Shown: one piece after another, positions 55,361 to 64,000 of the stretch | How positions within the stretch are numbered: the stretch's first letter is position 1 | How the letters are laid out: every line of letters starts with the position of its first letter | DNA from: Flectonema sp. DT1601 | Lineage: Eukaryota > Euglenozoa > Diplonemea > Diplonemida > Diplonemidae | Reading direction: 5' to 3' | NCBI GenBank assembly: GCA_964019425.1 | Contig: OZ025827.1 | Location: 798,262-862,261 of the forward strand | Length of the DNA: 64,000 nucleotides | Translations under genes and position numbers: made by a program | The notes under the pieces: generated by a model | Seen by the model: the letters and a program-made list of their open reading frames with translations, nothing else | What the model was told of the DNA's origin: nothing | Database searches by the model: none

Positions 55361-58300
55361 ACCGCGGGAACCCCTTCTATCGCAAGTCAGCATGGAGCTG
55401 CAAGTTCGTCCAGCCTGGGACTGTACAGGAACAAAAATCAATTGAAGGCCGATCTGTCGTTGAGAACGGTGTCCGACCTGGGACTGTACAGGAACGCAAA
55501 TCAATTACAAGTCGATCTGTCAGTGGGAACTCCGTCCGACCTGGGACTGTACGGGAACACAAAAATACTACAAGCCGATTCCCCAAGGAGAACGGTGTCC
55601 AACCTGGGGCTGTGCAGGAACGCAAATCAATTGAAAGTCGATATGTCAACGAGAACTCCGTCCGACCTGGGACGGTACAGGAACGCAATTCATCCTCGAG
55701 AAGATCCATCAACAACAAGACAAGTATCCACATTGTACGGGAGCGAAGTTCAATTAGACCAGCACAATGTGGTGGGGAACATCATTCTGCAGATGTTGTC
55801 GAAGGGGGACCAGAATGGAAGGGGGCACCCAGAGGACAAGATAACCGAGATCGAGGCAACCGAACGCTTGTCAGAGACAATGCAGGAGATGTGGGCAGGG
55901 AAGACCACATCAGGCAGAAGGAACCTTTGGAAGAGATTTCTGAAGTGGGGGCAGGAAAGGAATCTGCAAATCGACCACAGCTCGGGAGTTCTGTTTGTGA
56001 TGGCTACAGGGGTGTCACCACAGGGCCTCCTGACATATACAAAGATGCTGTCCGCGGTGATGGGAAAAATGGGCATGCCAAACGGCCAATTGCTGAGCCT
56101 AGCTGCAGCTTTAAGGGCAGCAGGGGCAGCAATACCAACACAGCAGGCTGTACCGATGATCAAAAACGACCTGCTCGAGTGGGCAGCAGCACAGAAGGAT
56201 TGCAGAACCTGGTTGGCAGTACTGGTAGCATGGAAGACTGCGTCGAGATGGGCCGAGGTAGCAGCACTGACACGCAGCCAGTTTATACACGTGACCGAAG
56301 ACGAGATCATAATAGATTGGTTTACCACCCCAAAAGGGAAGAGGGCGAACCCTTTCTCGCCAAGTCGATGGGCGGTGATTCAGGGATCACTGACGGAAGG
56401 AATCTTCGAGTTGTTGCAGGGAATGGGCCACTTCGAAAGTTTACACCCGTGGGACACATCAAGCCTGGTGAAAGAATTCAGAAAGGACCCCAGCATGAAG
56501 CAGTACACGGCACACTCCATAAAGAGAGGTGCGATCAGCCACTTGATGCAGGTCTTGGCAGAGGGTCATCCTATCCCAGAAGAGCTCATAAGCAGATTAG
56601 CAAAGCACAAAACAATATCACCTCTTTCAGACGTAACCCTGAGGTATGGAGGGGATCAAGTCGCAATGGCAAGGGCACTGAGGACACAGATTGTTACCTC
56701 CCTCCTTTAGAGAGAGATGTTATTAGAAAGATAGGAGCAGGTTTCACACATCGTTCCAAGAGCACCCGCATTCCCACTACTGCTGAGGAGATTGCCTCAC
56801 CTCTCCATGTTGCCTCAACTGAAACTATGGATCTTGAGATGGTTCAAGACAGAATGCATCCAGCGATCTTGGAGAGGTTCAAGCATGTCTTGTCTTTAAC
56901 GTTCCCTGTATTAAAGGAGAGAACGAACCGAGTTAGAAGGAAGAAATCACGTTTCAGCTCTGAACACGCAGAAGAATTGGTAAACTGTGGGATTGCGGTA
57001 CCTGTTAGCACGGCCCCTTTGTCTGAGAACATACCTTTTACAGTGTATGAGGAGAGGGAGACTGGGAACAGGCAACGCTTCATTTTATGGACGCGAGAAG
57101 CAAATGAAAACCTGACAGATTTTGGATATGAGCCGAATGTCCCACTAAAACATATCTCATACTACTTGGATGCAGTTCGTTCTGAGGTGGCTTCATGCAG
57201 GGATTTCAAGACTGGTTTCTTTCAGATCCAAATACCAGAACAGTCACAGAAGTTCTTTACATTTTTCGATTCATCTGGAAGGACCTTTGCTTTGACACGA
57301 CTGCCAATGGGACATGTTTGTGCACCGGAAATCATGAACACCATTACAGCAGTTGTGGCCGGTGATCCAATGTTTGTGAGGGAGGAGTTTGCTGAGAAAC
57401 ATGTTGGTATTCATTGGTGGATTGACAACATAAGGTTGTTTGGTAAGAAGGAAGATGTAGAGGCGGCGACAAGAAGAATGGATGGATTTGCTAAGGAAGC
57501 GAGAGTAACATGGAAGCCCAGTGACACAGTGAACTTGTCGCAGGATTATGAATTTCTGGGTGTTTCGTTCTCTCACTGTGATGAGGTCGTTTCTTTAGGT
57601 TCTAAGATTAAGAGGAAGATTTCAACGTGTGTTCTATCAGGTTTGAGTGCATCACAGCTTGAATCGCTGGGGGGCCGCCTTCTACATGCGAGTGCCATCG
57701 TGGGGGTCTCACCTGGAAAGTATTGGTTTGCCCTGAAGTACATGCGCAGGATCACAAACCGCCTGAACTACGGCTCTATACAGGTGCAGGATCATGTTAC
57801 TATTCCCTTGTCGGTTAAGAAGGAACTTTCAAGTTGGATTCAGGCGGTTCAGCGCACTAGGAAGATTCTTCCTGAAAGAAAAAGTGGTAGGACTGCAGAG
57901 GTGTTTGTTGATGCCTCCCTCAAAGGGTGGGGAGGTGTTATTGTTTGGAATAGCGGTGAATTGGATATTGTGGGATCTTCATGGCCTCAAGGTGAAGATC
58001 GTCATATCAATGTGCTTGAGGCAGATGCCTTAGGGCAGACATTAAAAGCCATCAAAGCTGCAGACCACCTTACTATATGGGTGGACAATACCACGGTATG
58101 CGGAGTTTTTAGGAAAAAGATGTCTGTTAAGTCATTCATTTTGAACAAGTGTTTGGTCAAGGCCATTGATTTTCTTTTTCTTTTGAAATGTTCCTACACC
58201 CTTGGATGGGTTAGTACGAAGTACAATCCTGCTGACATTCCTTCAAGGGAGACTGTTTCTCATTCGACCAAGGGGAAGGTTAAACAAGCGTTGGGGGACT

Positions 58301-58380
58301 TTTTCAACATGCGCAGGGGTGGTGGAGCTGAGTCCAACGAAAACGGACTTCAGTTACCCCGCCGCAGCGAGCCACCTTGA
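55357..58380 (+). CDS. YR element A RT/RNase H ORF
   Basis: 1007 residues, overlapping the gag-like stop by four bases (ATGA). The first 125 residues hold five copies of a 22-residue RPGTVQERKSI-type repeat. The stretch to about residue 445 overlaps the YR gene in another frame. RT begins near 56740: the fingers block RFILWTREANE, DFKTGFFQIQI, LTRLPMGHVCAPEIMNT and the catalytic strand IHWWIDNIRLFG, then YEFLGVSFSH. RNase H-like motifs follow: VFVDASLKGWGG, INVLEADALGQ and TIWVDNTT, ending with YNPADIPSRE. Belongs to the YR-retrotransposon RT clade by eye. Confidence 0.75.
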   Translation: MNRGNPFYRKSAWSCKFVQPGTVQEQKSIEGRSVVENGVRPGTVQERKSITSRSVSGNSVRPGTVREHKNTTSRFPKENGVQPGAVQERKSIESRYVNENSVRPGTVQERNSSSRRSINNKTSIHIVRERSSIRPAQCGGEHHSADVVEGGPEWKGAPRGQDNRDRGNRTLVRDNAGDVGREDHIRQKEPLEEISEVGAGKESANRPQLGSSVCDGYRGVTTGPPDIYKDAVRGDGKNGHAKRPIAEPSCSFKGSRGSNTNTAGCTDDQKRPARVGSSTEGLQNLVGSTGSMEDCVEMGRGSSTDTQPVYTRDRRRDHNRLVYHPKREEGEPFLAKSMGGDSGITDGRNLRVVAGNGPLRKFTPVGHIKPGERIQKGPQHEAVHGTLHKERCDQPLDAGLGRGSSYPRRAHKQISKAQNNITSFRRNPEVWRGSSRNGKGTEDTDCYLPPLERDVIRKIGAGFTHRSKSTRIPTTAEEIASPLHVASTETMDLEMVQDRMHPAILERFKHVLSLTFPVLKERTNRVRRKKSRFSSEHAEELVNCGIAVPVSTAPLSENIPFTVYEERETGNRQRFILWTREANENLTDFGYEPNVPLKHISYYLDAVRSEVASCRDFKTGFFQIQIPEQSQKFFTFFDSSGRTFALTRLPMGHVCAPEIMNTITAVVAGDPMFVREEFAEKHVGIHWWIDNIRLFGKKEDVEAATRRMDGFAKEARVTWKPSDTVNLSQDYEFLGVSFSHCDEVVSLGSKIKRKISTCVLSGLSASQLESLGGRLLHASAIVGVSPGKYWFALKYMRRITNRLNYGSIQVQDHVTIPLSVKKELSSWIQAVQRTRKILPERKSGRTAEVFVDASLKGWGGVIVWNSGELDIVGSSWPQGEDRHINVLEADALGQTLKAIKAADHLTIWVDNTTVCGVFRKKMSVKSFILNKCLVKAIDFLFLLKCSYTLGWVSTKYNPADIPSRETVSHSTKGKVKQALGDFFNMRRGGGAESNENGLQLPRRSEPP
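55442..56710 (+). CDS. YR element A tyrosine recombinase
   Basis: 422 residues, open within the RT ORF but in another frame. After about 100 variable residues comes the recombinase core: a SAM-like helical region (MQEMWAGKTTSGRRNLWKRF), the first catalytic Arg in KTASRWAEVAALTRSQF, the His-x-x-Arg box in YTAHSIKRGAISHLMQ, then LAKHKTISPLSDVTLRYGG with the nucleophile Tyr. Tyrosine recombinases insert circular cDNA without an integrase. All expected catalytic residues are visible. Confidence 0.8.
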   Translation: MKADLSLRTVSDLGLYRNANQLQVDLSVGTPSDLGLYGNTKILQADSPRRTVSNLGLCRNANQLKVDMSTRTPSDLGRYRNAIHPREDPSTTRQVSTLYGSEVQLDQHNVVGNIILQMLSKGDQNGRGHPEDKITEIEATERLSETMQEMWAGKTTSGRRNLWKRFLKWGQERNLQIDHSSGVLFVMATGVSPQGLLTYTKMLSAVMGKMGMPNGQLLSLAAALRAAGAAIPTQQAVPMIKNDLLEWAAAQKDCRTWLAVLVAWKTASRWAEVAALTRSQFIHVTEDEIIIDWFTTPKGKRANPFSPSRWAVIQGSLTEGIFELLQGMGHFESLHPWDTSSLVKEFRKDPSMKQYTAHSIKRGAISHLMQVLAEGHPIPEELISRLAKHKTISPLSDVTLRYGGDQVAMARALRTQIVTSLL

Positions 58381-58905
58381 ACCAGGGTGTTCTTGCAATC
58401 GCGCGTTCTAGTGTAATCGCTTGTTATTGGTGCGTGTGTAGTTTTTAAGTTTTATTATTTCGACAGGTGCAAAGCATGGAAGGACAATTACTAGGATTCA
58501 TTCAGGTAATTTTCCACCAAGCTTAGCACCGGAAAGAAATAATCAAAGGAATCAGACAGAAAAGTGTATGATTCCGAAGTTGGAAAAATGAACGAAACAG
58601 CAGACATTTTTATATATTCTTTAGCCTTCTATTTTTTCAAAAAGAAATTCTTTATACAGCTCGATCACTTCTTTCTCTCACACTCACGTTTTCGAAGCCC
58701 ACCCTCCTCACCCCTCCACCCCGTGGTGGAGCTGAGTCCAACGAAAACGGACTTCAGTTACCCCGCCGCAGCGAGCCACCTTGAACCAGGGTGTTCTTGC
58801 AATCGCGCGTTCTAGTGTAATCGCTTGTTATTGGTGCGTGTGTAGTTTTTAAGTTTTATTATTTCGACAGGTGCAAAGCATGGAAGGACAATTACTGAAT
58901 GTGAT
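58320..58905 (+). repeat. B1-A2-B2 right terminal repeats of YR element A
   Basis: B (GGTGGAGCTGAGTCC to GGACAATTAC, about 170 bases) occurs twice, separated by A (GATTCATTCAGGTAATTTTC to CGTTTTCGAAGC). The RT ORF runs a few codons into B1. A single A copy, shortened, lies on the left. Similar A-B units form the arms of the foldback element. Confidence 0.8.
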
Positions 58906-59135
58906 AATTTTTTTTCTCCATTCAGTAACAAAAAAAAAAAAATTTTCGCTGTTGAAAAAAAAAAAAAAAAAAAAATTCAAAAAAAAAAAAAAAAAAATTG
59001 ACACTTTTTTTGCCACCAAAATATCCTTGAACATTTTCATACAAATCTGTGAATAAATGGAAAAAAATAAGGAGGCGTTAAAGCTCTCCGCCAGGTTGGA
59101 ACGACTTTTTCATCGCTGTGTCGAGGCCTTTCTGC
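58906..59135. other. A-rich continuation of repeat S, third copy
   Basis: Same as 44433-44669 and 52952-53188 apart from A-run lengths. No gene. Confidence 0.7.
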
Positions 59136-59368
59136 TGGTCTGACATCAGTGCATACCCGTCGAAAAAATCTTCACCCGCAAACCCGCAAACCCTAACACC
59201 AATATGGGAATCCCGCAAACCCGCAAACCCGCAAACCTTTCCTTGGGAACCTTGCAAATGGCAGTTTTAAATTACGTAATATCATCCTTTGTCTTTTCTG
59301 CTCTAGTGTGCAACGAAGTTTGAGTTCTCATCTTCGATCATTTTTCCTCAATTTAGACGAGTCCGATC

Positions 59369-60040
59369 ATGGTCTCGAAGATCTCGGAGATTTTGGATAG
59401 CAAACGGCAGAAGGAAGTCGTGAGACCGGAGTGGCGGGTCGGAATGAAGATCCTGTGCGGTTCTGAGAGGGGAGTGGTGATCGCGGTGGAGCAGGAGCGG
59501 GTGATCGCGGCGGCGCTGGGGGATGCGAGTCACCTCCGGGAGTTTGGCCTCGGAGGAGATGGATGGTTGCCGGGGCACTGGGAGGAAGATCGGGAGAGAA
59601 GCGAGCTGACTTCGACGGAGGCAGCTGGTAACCGGCAAAACTGGGCTGGGTTTGCTGCTGGTGGCCCGACGGACCGCGAGAATCTGCAGTGGGCGATCGC
59701 GAGGAGGTACTCGGGAAGGGCGCAGTGGACGCGGGAGAACGCGAAGAGACTAGCGGCTTTAGCAGTTACGGTGGTCACGGCGGGACCGGAGAAGTCCTCG
59801 TTGGAAATCCTCAAGTTGCTTGAGTACTACCAGTACCAAGAGGCAAGCGAAGCTGCTGCAAGGAGTTACGAAAATAAGCTCAAGGAGGAGACCCTGACTC
59901 CGGAAACGGCGGCAGCGAGGAAAGCTGCGGACAAGGTGGTAGGGAAGAAGACGCATTCTGGCTTTGGGGGTCAGAGTATTGCATCATCGGCGCCAAAGCC
60001 AAAGCCAAAGGCAAAAAACGGTCGGGGCCAGGGCTACTGA
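59369..60040 (+). CDS. YR element B gag-like ORF
   Basis: 223 residues. N-terminal charged region (SEILDSKRQKEVVRPEWRVG), a Gly/Trp-rich middle (GLGGDGWLPGHWEEDRE, NRQNWAGFAAGG), a helical part ending in SSLEILKLLEYYQYQEAS, and a basic Lys/Pro tail (PKPKPKAKNGRGQGY). It shares no obvious motif with the element A gag-like protein; identification rests on position. Confidence 0.5.
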   Translation: MVSKISEILDSKRQKEVVRPEWRVGMKILCGSERGVVIAVEQERVIAAALGDASHLREFGLGGDGWLPGHWEEDRERSELTSTEAAGNRQNWAGFAAGGPTDRENLQWAIARRYSGRAQWTRENAKRLAALAVTVVTAGPEKSSLEILKLLEYYQYQEASEAAARSYENKLKEETLTPETAAARKAADKVVGKKTHSGFGGQSIASSAPKPKPKAKNGRGQGY

Positions 60041-60097
60041 CGGTCAGCTCTGGCGGTTCCCAACCGAGTTGGAGGGGTTCCGGTCCGAGAGATAGAC

Positions 60098-61504
60098 ATG
60101 CCCGACCGGGAACAGGTCGGAGGGGTCGTGTCTCTTGGGGTGGTGGACTTTCCCAAACCGGTTGGAGGGTTGTTGGTCGATGTGGGCGGCTCGGGTCGGG
60201 TTCGGGTGGACGAGGCTCGGGACGGCCGGAGGTTCGGAGGGATTTCAGTTCCGGGAACGGAAGCTCGAAGGAAGGACAAAACAAGCTTGCCCAGCCAGGT
60301 GGGGGAGGCCACGCTTCGGGGAGTGGACATGTCTGGCCAGGGGGTCAGAGAGGTCGTACTGCCGGAAGTGGGGGTGAGACCCGATCTGGTTGGAAGGAGG
60401 CGAAGGGTCGTTGTTCCGGTTCGGGGGGCTGGATTCGGAAGGCAGACCGTGGTGGGCTTAGCAGGAGATGCTGGGCAGCCAAAAGTGCGTCAGGAGCAAC
60501 GAAGAACATACATGGAAAGTATGAGGGAAGGACATTTGGCCGACAAGGGGGCGATGATGCCGTCGGTGTTCGGGCAAGTGGTTCTGGAGCACGTGGCGGG
60601 GGCTGGGGAACGGCCGCTGGCACAGGAAGGGGCTGTCAACCTCGACGAGGCCTTGGAACGGTTGGGCGGTGTGGTCGCACAAATGTGGGCGGCCGAGACT
60701 TCGCAGAAACGGCGCAACCTGTGGGGCAGGCTGCAAGGTTGGGCGGCGGCTCAGCACATACCGGTTACGGCCGAGGCGGCGGCACTGTTCGTGTTGGCAA
60801 CGAGCGTCACACCACAGGGGCAGCTGAATTACGCAAAAGCGCTGTCCGGTGTGTTCCGACACCTGGGGTTGGAACGGCAGCCGCTCCTCAGCTTGGCGGC
60901 CGCGCTCCGGGCACAAGGGGCGGCGGTTCCTGTCAAGCAAGCTCAGCCGATCGGAAAGGAAACGCTGGTCCGGTGGGCGAACGAACAAGCACGAGACGTG
61001 AAGTTGGCGGCTCTAGTGTGCTGGAAGACGGCGTCAAGGTGGGGAGAGGTACAGAAGCTGACTTCCCAACAGTTCATCTTGATCGAGATGGACGAGGTGA
61101 TCATCGATTGGGGGATGACACCGAAGCATCGTCGGGCGGACCCGTATGTTCCCTCAAGATGGGTGGTGATCCAGGGCGATCTGGTGGGGGTGATCGCTCA
61201 GTTGGTGGGGGAGCTCTCTCCGTTCGAACAACTGACGGCTGTCACATCGGAAAGGCTGGTGGATCTGTGGCGGAGAGACCCGGTCATGAAGGGCTTCACG
61301 GCGCACTCGGTGAAGCGAGGGGCGGCCGGCGTCCTGATGCAGGCGCTAGAGGAAGGAAGGTTGACGTCAACGTCCCTGGTATCACGTCTTCTCAAGCACA
61401 CAGAAGGCGGGGAAGGGGTGTCGTCCACAACCCTCCGGTATGCGTCGAACCCGGTGAGTACTGCCAGGGCATTGGGGACTTGGCATGCGACGAAGCTGCT
61501 GTGA
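60098..61504 (+). CDS. YR element B tyrosine recombinase
   Basis: 468 residues; the first 130 are Gly/Arg-rich and low-complexity. The core aligns by eye with element A: AQMWAAETSQKRRNLWGRLQ, KTASRWGEVQKLTSQQF (Arg), FTAHSVKRGAAGVLMQ (His-x-x-Arg), and LLKHTEGGEGVSSTTLRYAS (Tyr). Same spacing between motifs as in element A, so the two are members of one recombinase family. Confidence 0.8.
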   Translation: MPDREQVGGVVSLGVVDFPKPVGGLLVDVGGSGRVRVDEARDGRRFGGISVPGTEARRKDKTSLPSQVGEATLRGVDMSGQGVREVVLPEVGVRPDLVGRRRRVVVPVRGAGFGRQTVVGLAGDAGQPKVRQEQRRTYMESMREGHLADKGAMMPSVFGQVVLEHVAGAGERPLAQEGAVNLDEALERLGGVVAQMWAAETSQKRRNLWGRLQGWAAAQHIPVTAEAAALFVLATSVTPQGQLNYAKALSGVFRHLGLERQPLLSLAAALRAQGAAVPVKQAQPIGKETLVRWANEQARDVKLAALVCWKTASRWGEVQKLTSQQFILIEMDEVIIDWGMTPKHRRADPYVPSRWVVIQGDLVGVIAQLVGELSPFEQLTAVTSERLVDLWRRDPVMKGFTAHSVKRGAAGVLMQALEEGRLTSTSLVSRLLKHTEGGEGVSSTTLRYASNPVSTARALGTWHATKLL

Positions 61505-61529
61505 GGATTGGAACGCAGCACAGTCTGGT

Positions 61530-62377
61530 GAGGCGGGGGAAGAGGACGCGGTTGCCTTCGACTCGGGAGGAGAAGGCGTCTCCCTTGCATGTGAGTGGTG
61601 TGCCCGTGATGGATGTTGCAGGATTGCGGAGGAGGTTGGATGTCGAGCCACGGAGACGGTTTGACGAGGTGTGGAAGATGACGTTCTCGCCGGAGGTGGG
61701 GAAGGCGGGCCGGTCGTCTGGACGGTCAGCATTTTCGGAGGAACATGCTGGAGAACTGGCTTCGTTTGGCATTGCTCGGAAGGCAACTGGTCCGGGTGAG
61801 GCGAACAATGTTCCATTCACGGTGCTAGAGGAGAAACCCGAGGGCTTGCGCCAGAGGTTTATCCTGTGGACCAAGGATGCGAACAGCTGGTTGGAAGAGA
61901 GGTACACTGCGCAAGTACCTCTGCACCACATCTCTCGGTACTTAGACCAGGTTCGGGAGGAATGTGGGAGTACCCGGGACTTTCGCACGGGATTTTATGC
62001 GATCGAGATTCCGGAAGAAGCGCGTTCTTTCTTTCGCTTTCAGACGGAAGGGGGTTCGTGGTTTGAACTTTGTCGGTTGCCGATGGGCCATGTGTGTGCG
62101 CCGGAGATCATGCACACGCTGGCCGCGGCGGCTGCCGGCGACCCTGCGTACGTCCTGCCGGAGTGGCGTGTGCGGGGTGTACGGGTTGATGTCTTCATAG
62201 ACAACATCCGGTATACAGGTGAGGCTGGTATGGTACTTGCAGCTACGGCGAACCTCGATGCGGCTGCAGGTGACTTTTGTTTAACCTGGAAACCAGCTGA
62301 CAGCTTTACTGCGGAGACGAAGTACACTTTCTTGGGGGTGGACTTCGACCATCGGGTGTCGGAGGTGAAGGTATCGA
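61530..62377 (+). pseudogene. YR element B reverse transcriptase, partial
   Basis: A frame without an early Met encodes the same RT order as element A: RFILWTKDANSW, DFRTGFYAIEIPEE, LCRLPMGHVCAPEIMHT, VFIDNIRYTG and KYTFLGVDFDH. It ends where the octamer satellite begins. Fossil copy. Confidence 0.75.
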
Positions 62378-64000
62378 CCCGCAAACCCGCAAACCCGCAA
62401 ACCCGCAAACCCGCAAACCCGCAAACCCGCAAACCCGCAAACCCGCAAACCCGCAAACCCGCAAACCCGCAAACCCGCAAACCCGCAAACCCGCAAACCC
62501 GCAAACCCGCAAACCCGCAAACCCGCAAACCCGCAAACCCGCAAACCCGCAAACCCGCAAACCCGCAAACCCGCAAACCCGCAAACCCGCAAACCCGCAA
62601 ACCCGCAAACCCGCAAACCCGCAAACCCGCAAACCCGCAAACCCGCAAACCCGCAAACCCGCAAACCCGCAAACCCGCAAACCCGCAAACCCGCAAACCC
62701 GCAAACCCGCAAACCCGCAAACCCGCAAACCCGCAAACCCGCAAACCCGCAAACCCGCAAACCCGCAAACCCGCAAACCCGCAAACCCGCAAACCCGCAA
62801 ACCCGCAAACCCGCAAACCCGCAAACCCGCAAACCCGCAAACCCGCAAACCCGCAAACCCGCAAACCCGCAAACCCGCAAACCCGCAAACCCGCAAACCC
62901 GCAAACCCGCAAACCCGCAAACCCGCAAACCCGCAAACCCGCAAACCCGCAAACCCGCAAACCCGCAAACCCGCAAACCCGCAAACCCGCAAACCCGCAA
63001 ACCCGCAAACCCGCAAACCCGCAAACCCGCAAACCCGCAAACCCGCAAACCCGCAAACCCGCAAACCCGCAAACCCGCAAACCCGCAAACCCGCAAACCC
63101 GCAAACCCGCAAACCCGCAAACCCGCAAACCCGCAAACCCGCAAACCCGCAAACCCGCAAACCCGCAAACCCGCAAACCCGCAAACCCGCAAACCCGCAA
63201 ACCCGCAAACCCGCAAACCCGCAAACCCGCAAACCCGCAAACCCGCAAACCCGCAAACCCGCAAACCCGCAAACCCGCAAACCCGCAAACCCGCAAACCC
63301 GCAAACCCGCAAACCCGCAAACCCGCAAACCCGCAAACCCGCAAACCCGCAAACCCGCAAACCCGCAAACCCGCAAACCCGCAAACCCGCAAACCCGCAA
63401 ACCCGCAAACCCGCAAACCCGCAAACCCGCAAACCCGCAAACCCGCAAACCCGCAAACCCGCAACCCGCAAACCCGCAAACCCGCAAACCCGCAAACCCG
63501 CAAACCCGCAAACCCGCAAACCCGCAAACCCGCAAACCCGCAAACCCGCAAACCCGCAAACCCGCAAACCCGCAAACCCGCAAACCCGCAAACCCCGCAA
63601 ACCCGCAAACCCGCAAACCCGCAAACCCGCAAACCCGCAAACCCGCAAACCCGCAAACCCGCAAACCCGCAAACCCGCAAACCCGCAAACCCGCAAACCC
63701 GCAAACCCGCAAACCCGCAAACCCGCAAACCCGCAAACCCGCAAACCCGCAAACCCGCAAACCCGCAAACCCGCAAACCCGCAAACCCGCAAACCCGCAA
63801 ACCCGCAAACCCGCAAACCCGCAAACCCGCAAACCCGCAAACCCGCAAACCCGCAAACCCGCAAACCCGCAAACCCGCAAACCCGCAAACCCGCAAACCC
63901 GCAAACCCGCAAACCCGCAAACCCGCAAACCCGCAAACCCGCAAACCCGCAAACCCGCAAACCCGCAAACCCGCAAACCCGCAAACCCGCAAACCCGCAA
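62378..64000 (+). repeat. CCCGCAAA octamer satellite
   Basis: About 200 head-to-tail copies of CCCGCAAA, almost perfect, with only a seven-base unit near 63463 and a nine-base unit near 63592. It continues past the right edge of the window. The complementary strand (TTTGCGGG) has GGG runs every eight bases and could fold into G-quadruplexes. All three minus-strand frames are open only because eight-base repeats without stops read through. Confidence 0.97.

Larger units (their letters stand above)
53975..58905 (+). mobile_element. YR retrotransposon A with split direct repeats (looks whole in its coding part)
   Basis: A gag-like ORF, a tyrosine recombinase and an RT/RNase H follow one another in overlapping frames. 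The ends fit the split-repeat plan of PAT/Ngaro-type elements. A short A1 piece (53975-54012, GCTCGATCACTTC to CGTTTTCGAAG) lies on the left. On the right are B1 (58320-58490, GGTGGAGCTGAGTCC to GGACAATTAC), A2 (58491-58700) and B2 (58730-58905). A1 is shorter than A2. No coding interruption is evident, so the copy appears young. Family-level placement (DIRS/Ngaro/VIPER group of YR elements) is inference from gene order and motifs. Confidence 0.8.
59136..62377 (+). mobile_element. YR retrotransposon B, fragment 2 (gag-like ORF, YR, partial RT; broken)
   Basis: Leader with octamers, gag-like ORF 59369-60040, recombinase 60098-61504 and RT from about 61530 until it meets the octamer satellite at 62378. 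Related to element A at protein level in YR and RT, but very different in base composition (about 60 percent G+C by eye) and codon use. It comes from a separate, G+C-rich lineage. Broken, lacking its right end. Confidence 0.8.

Noticed and set aside
62040-64000. Three long minus-strand ORFs of FAGLRVCG repeats (564-650 codons)
   Set aside because: An eight-base repeat without stops is open in every frame. The non-repeat tails are antisense to the YR element B RT. No independent support.
62378-64000. Octamer array as a telomere or healed chromosome end
   Set aside because: At a right-hand end the plus strand should be G-rich; here it is C-rich, and the same octamer sits internally at many points. 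Only a view beyond the window could reopen this.
62378-64000. Octamer or 24-bp repeats as a CRISPR array
   Set aside because: Units are contiguous with no unique spacers, and the genome is eukaryotic.

Overview
The window looks like a repeat-rich, transposon-rich stretch of a unicellular eukaryote's nuclear genome. The signs are spliceosomal-type GT..AG sequence, a multi-pass cytochrome b561 protein with a Pro-rich repeat stalk, LINE-type and tyrosine-recombinase (YR) retrotransposons, and Josephin- and OTU-like cysteine proteases. RHS/Crinkler-like NTPase genes, a LINE with a 2A-like peptide and YR elements with split direct repeats together recall kinetoplastid mobilomes. That makes a discoban/euglenozoan host a guess, not a demonstration. 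No rRNA gene, CRISPR array or convincing intact tRNA was seen.

Layout. 1-5.1 kb: two genes of a surface-protein family built on an eight-residue SPPTEPVV repeat (24 bp in DNA). One enters from the left edge and ends in a cytochrome b561 domain; the other has the signal peptide and repeats but stops straight after them. 5.1-7.3 kb: a diverged reverse-transcriptase (RT) element whose RT is followed by a Josephin-like cysteine protease domain. 7.6-32.8 kb: about three tandem copies of a 7.4-kb unit. Each unit carries an RT followed by an OTU-like protease, a complete RHS/Crinkler-like NTPase gene and a second, degraded RT/OTU stub. A 5'-truncated LINE (LINE A) has landed in the first unit only. 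33-36.3 kb: a hypothetical ORF and a two-exon gene for a coiled-coil, nuclease-like protein. 36.3-44.7 kb: nested repeats, a broken LINE (LINE C) and a foldback element.

44.7-51.4 kb: LINE B looks full length (ORF1; ORF2 with endonuclease, RT, RNase H and zinc finger). Its two ORFs share one frame, separated by a single TAG, and a 2A-like motif lies just after. It sits between two apparently identical 1.8-kb repeats. 53.2-62.4 kb: three stretches of YR retrotransposons. The middle one looks whole, with a gag-like ORF, YR and RT/RNase H, and its terminal repeats follow an A1...B1-A2-B2 split pattern. 62.4-64.0 kb: a CCCGCAAA octamer satellite that runs off the right edge. Short runs of the same octamer occur at many junctions upstream and in the leader of the YR elements.

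The likely host genes are the surface/cytochrome b561 family and perhaps the RHS-like NTPases and the nuclease-like gene. The rest is mobile DNA that has inserted into, duplicated and rearranged itself. The most unusual points are one RT lineage joined to two different papain-fold deubiquitinase-like domains, the readthrough-plus-2A arrangement of LINE B, and the RHS-like genes whose differences cluster in the N-terminal half while the flanking non-coding DNA is nearly invariant.
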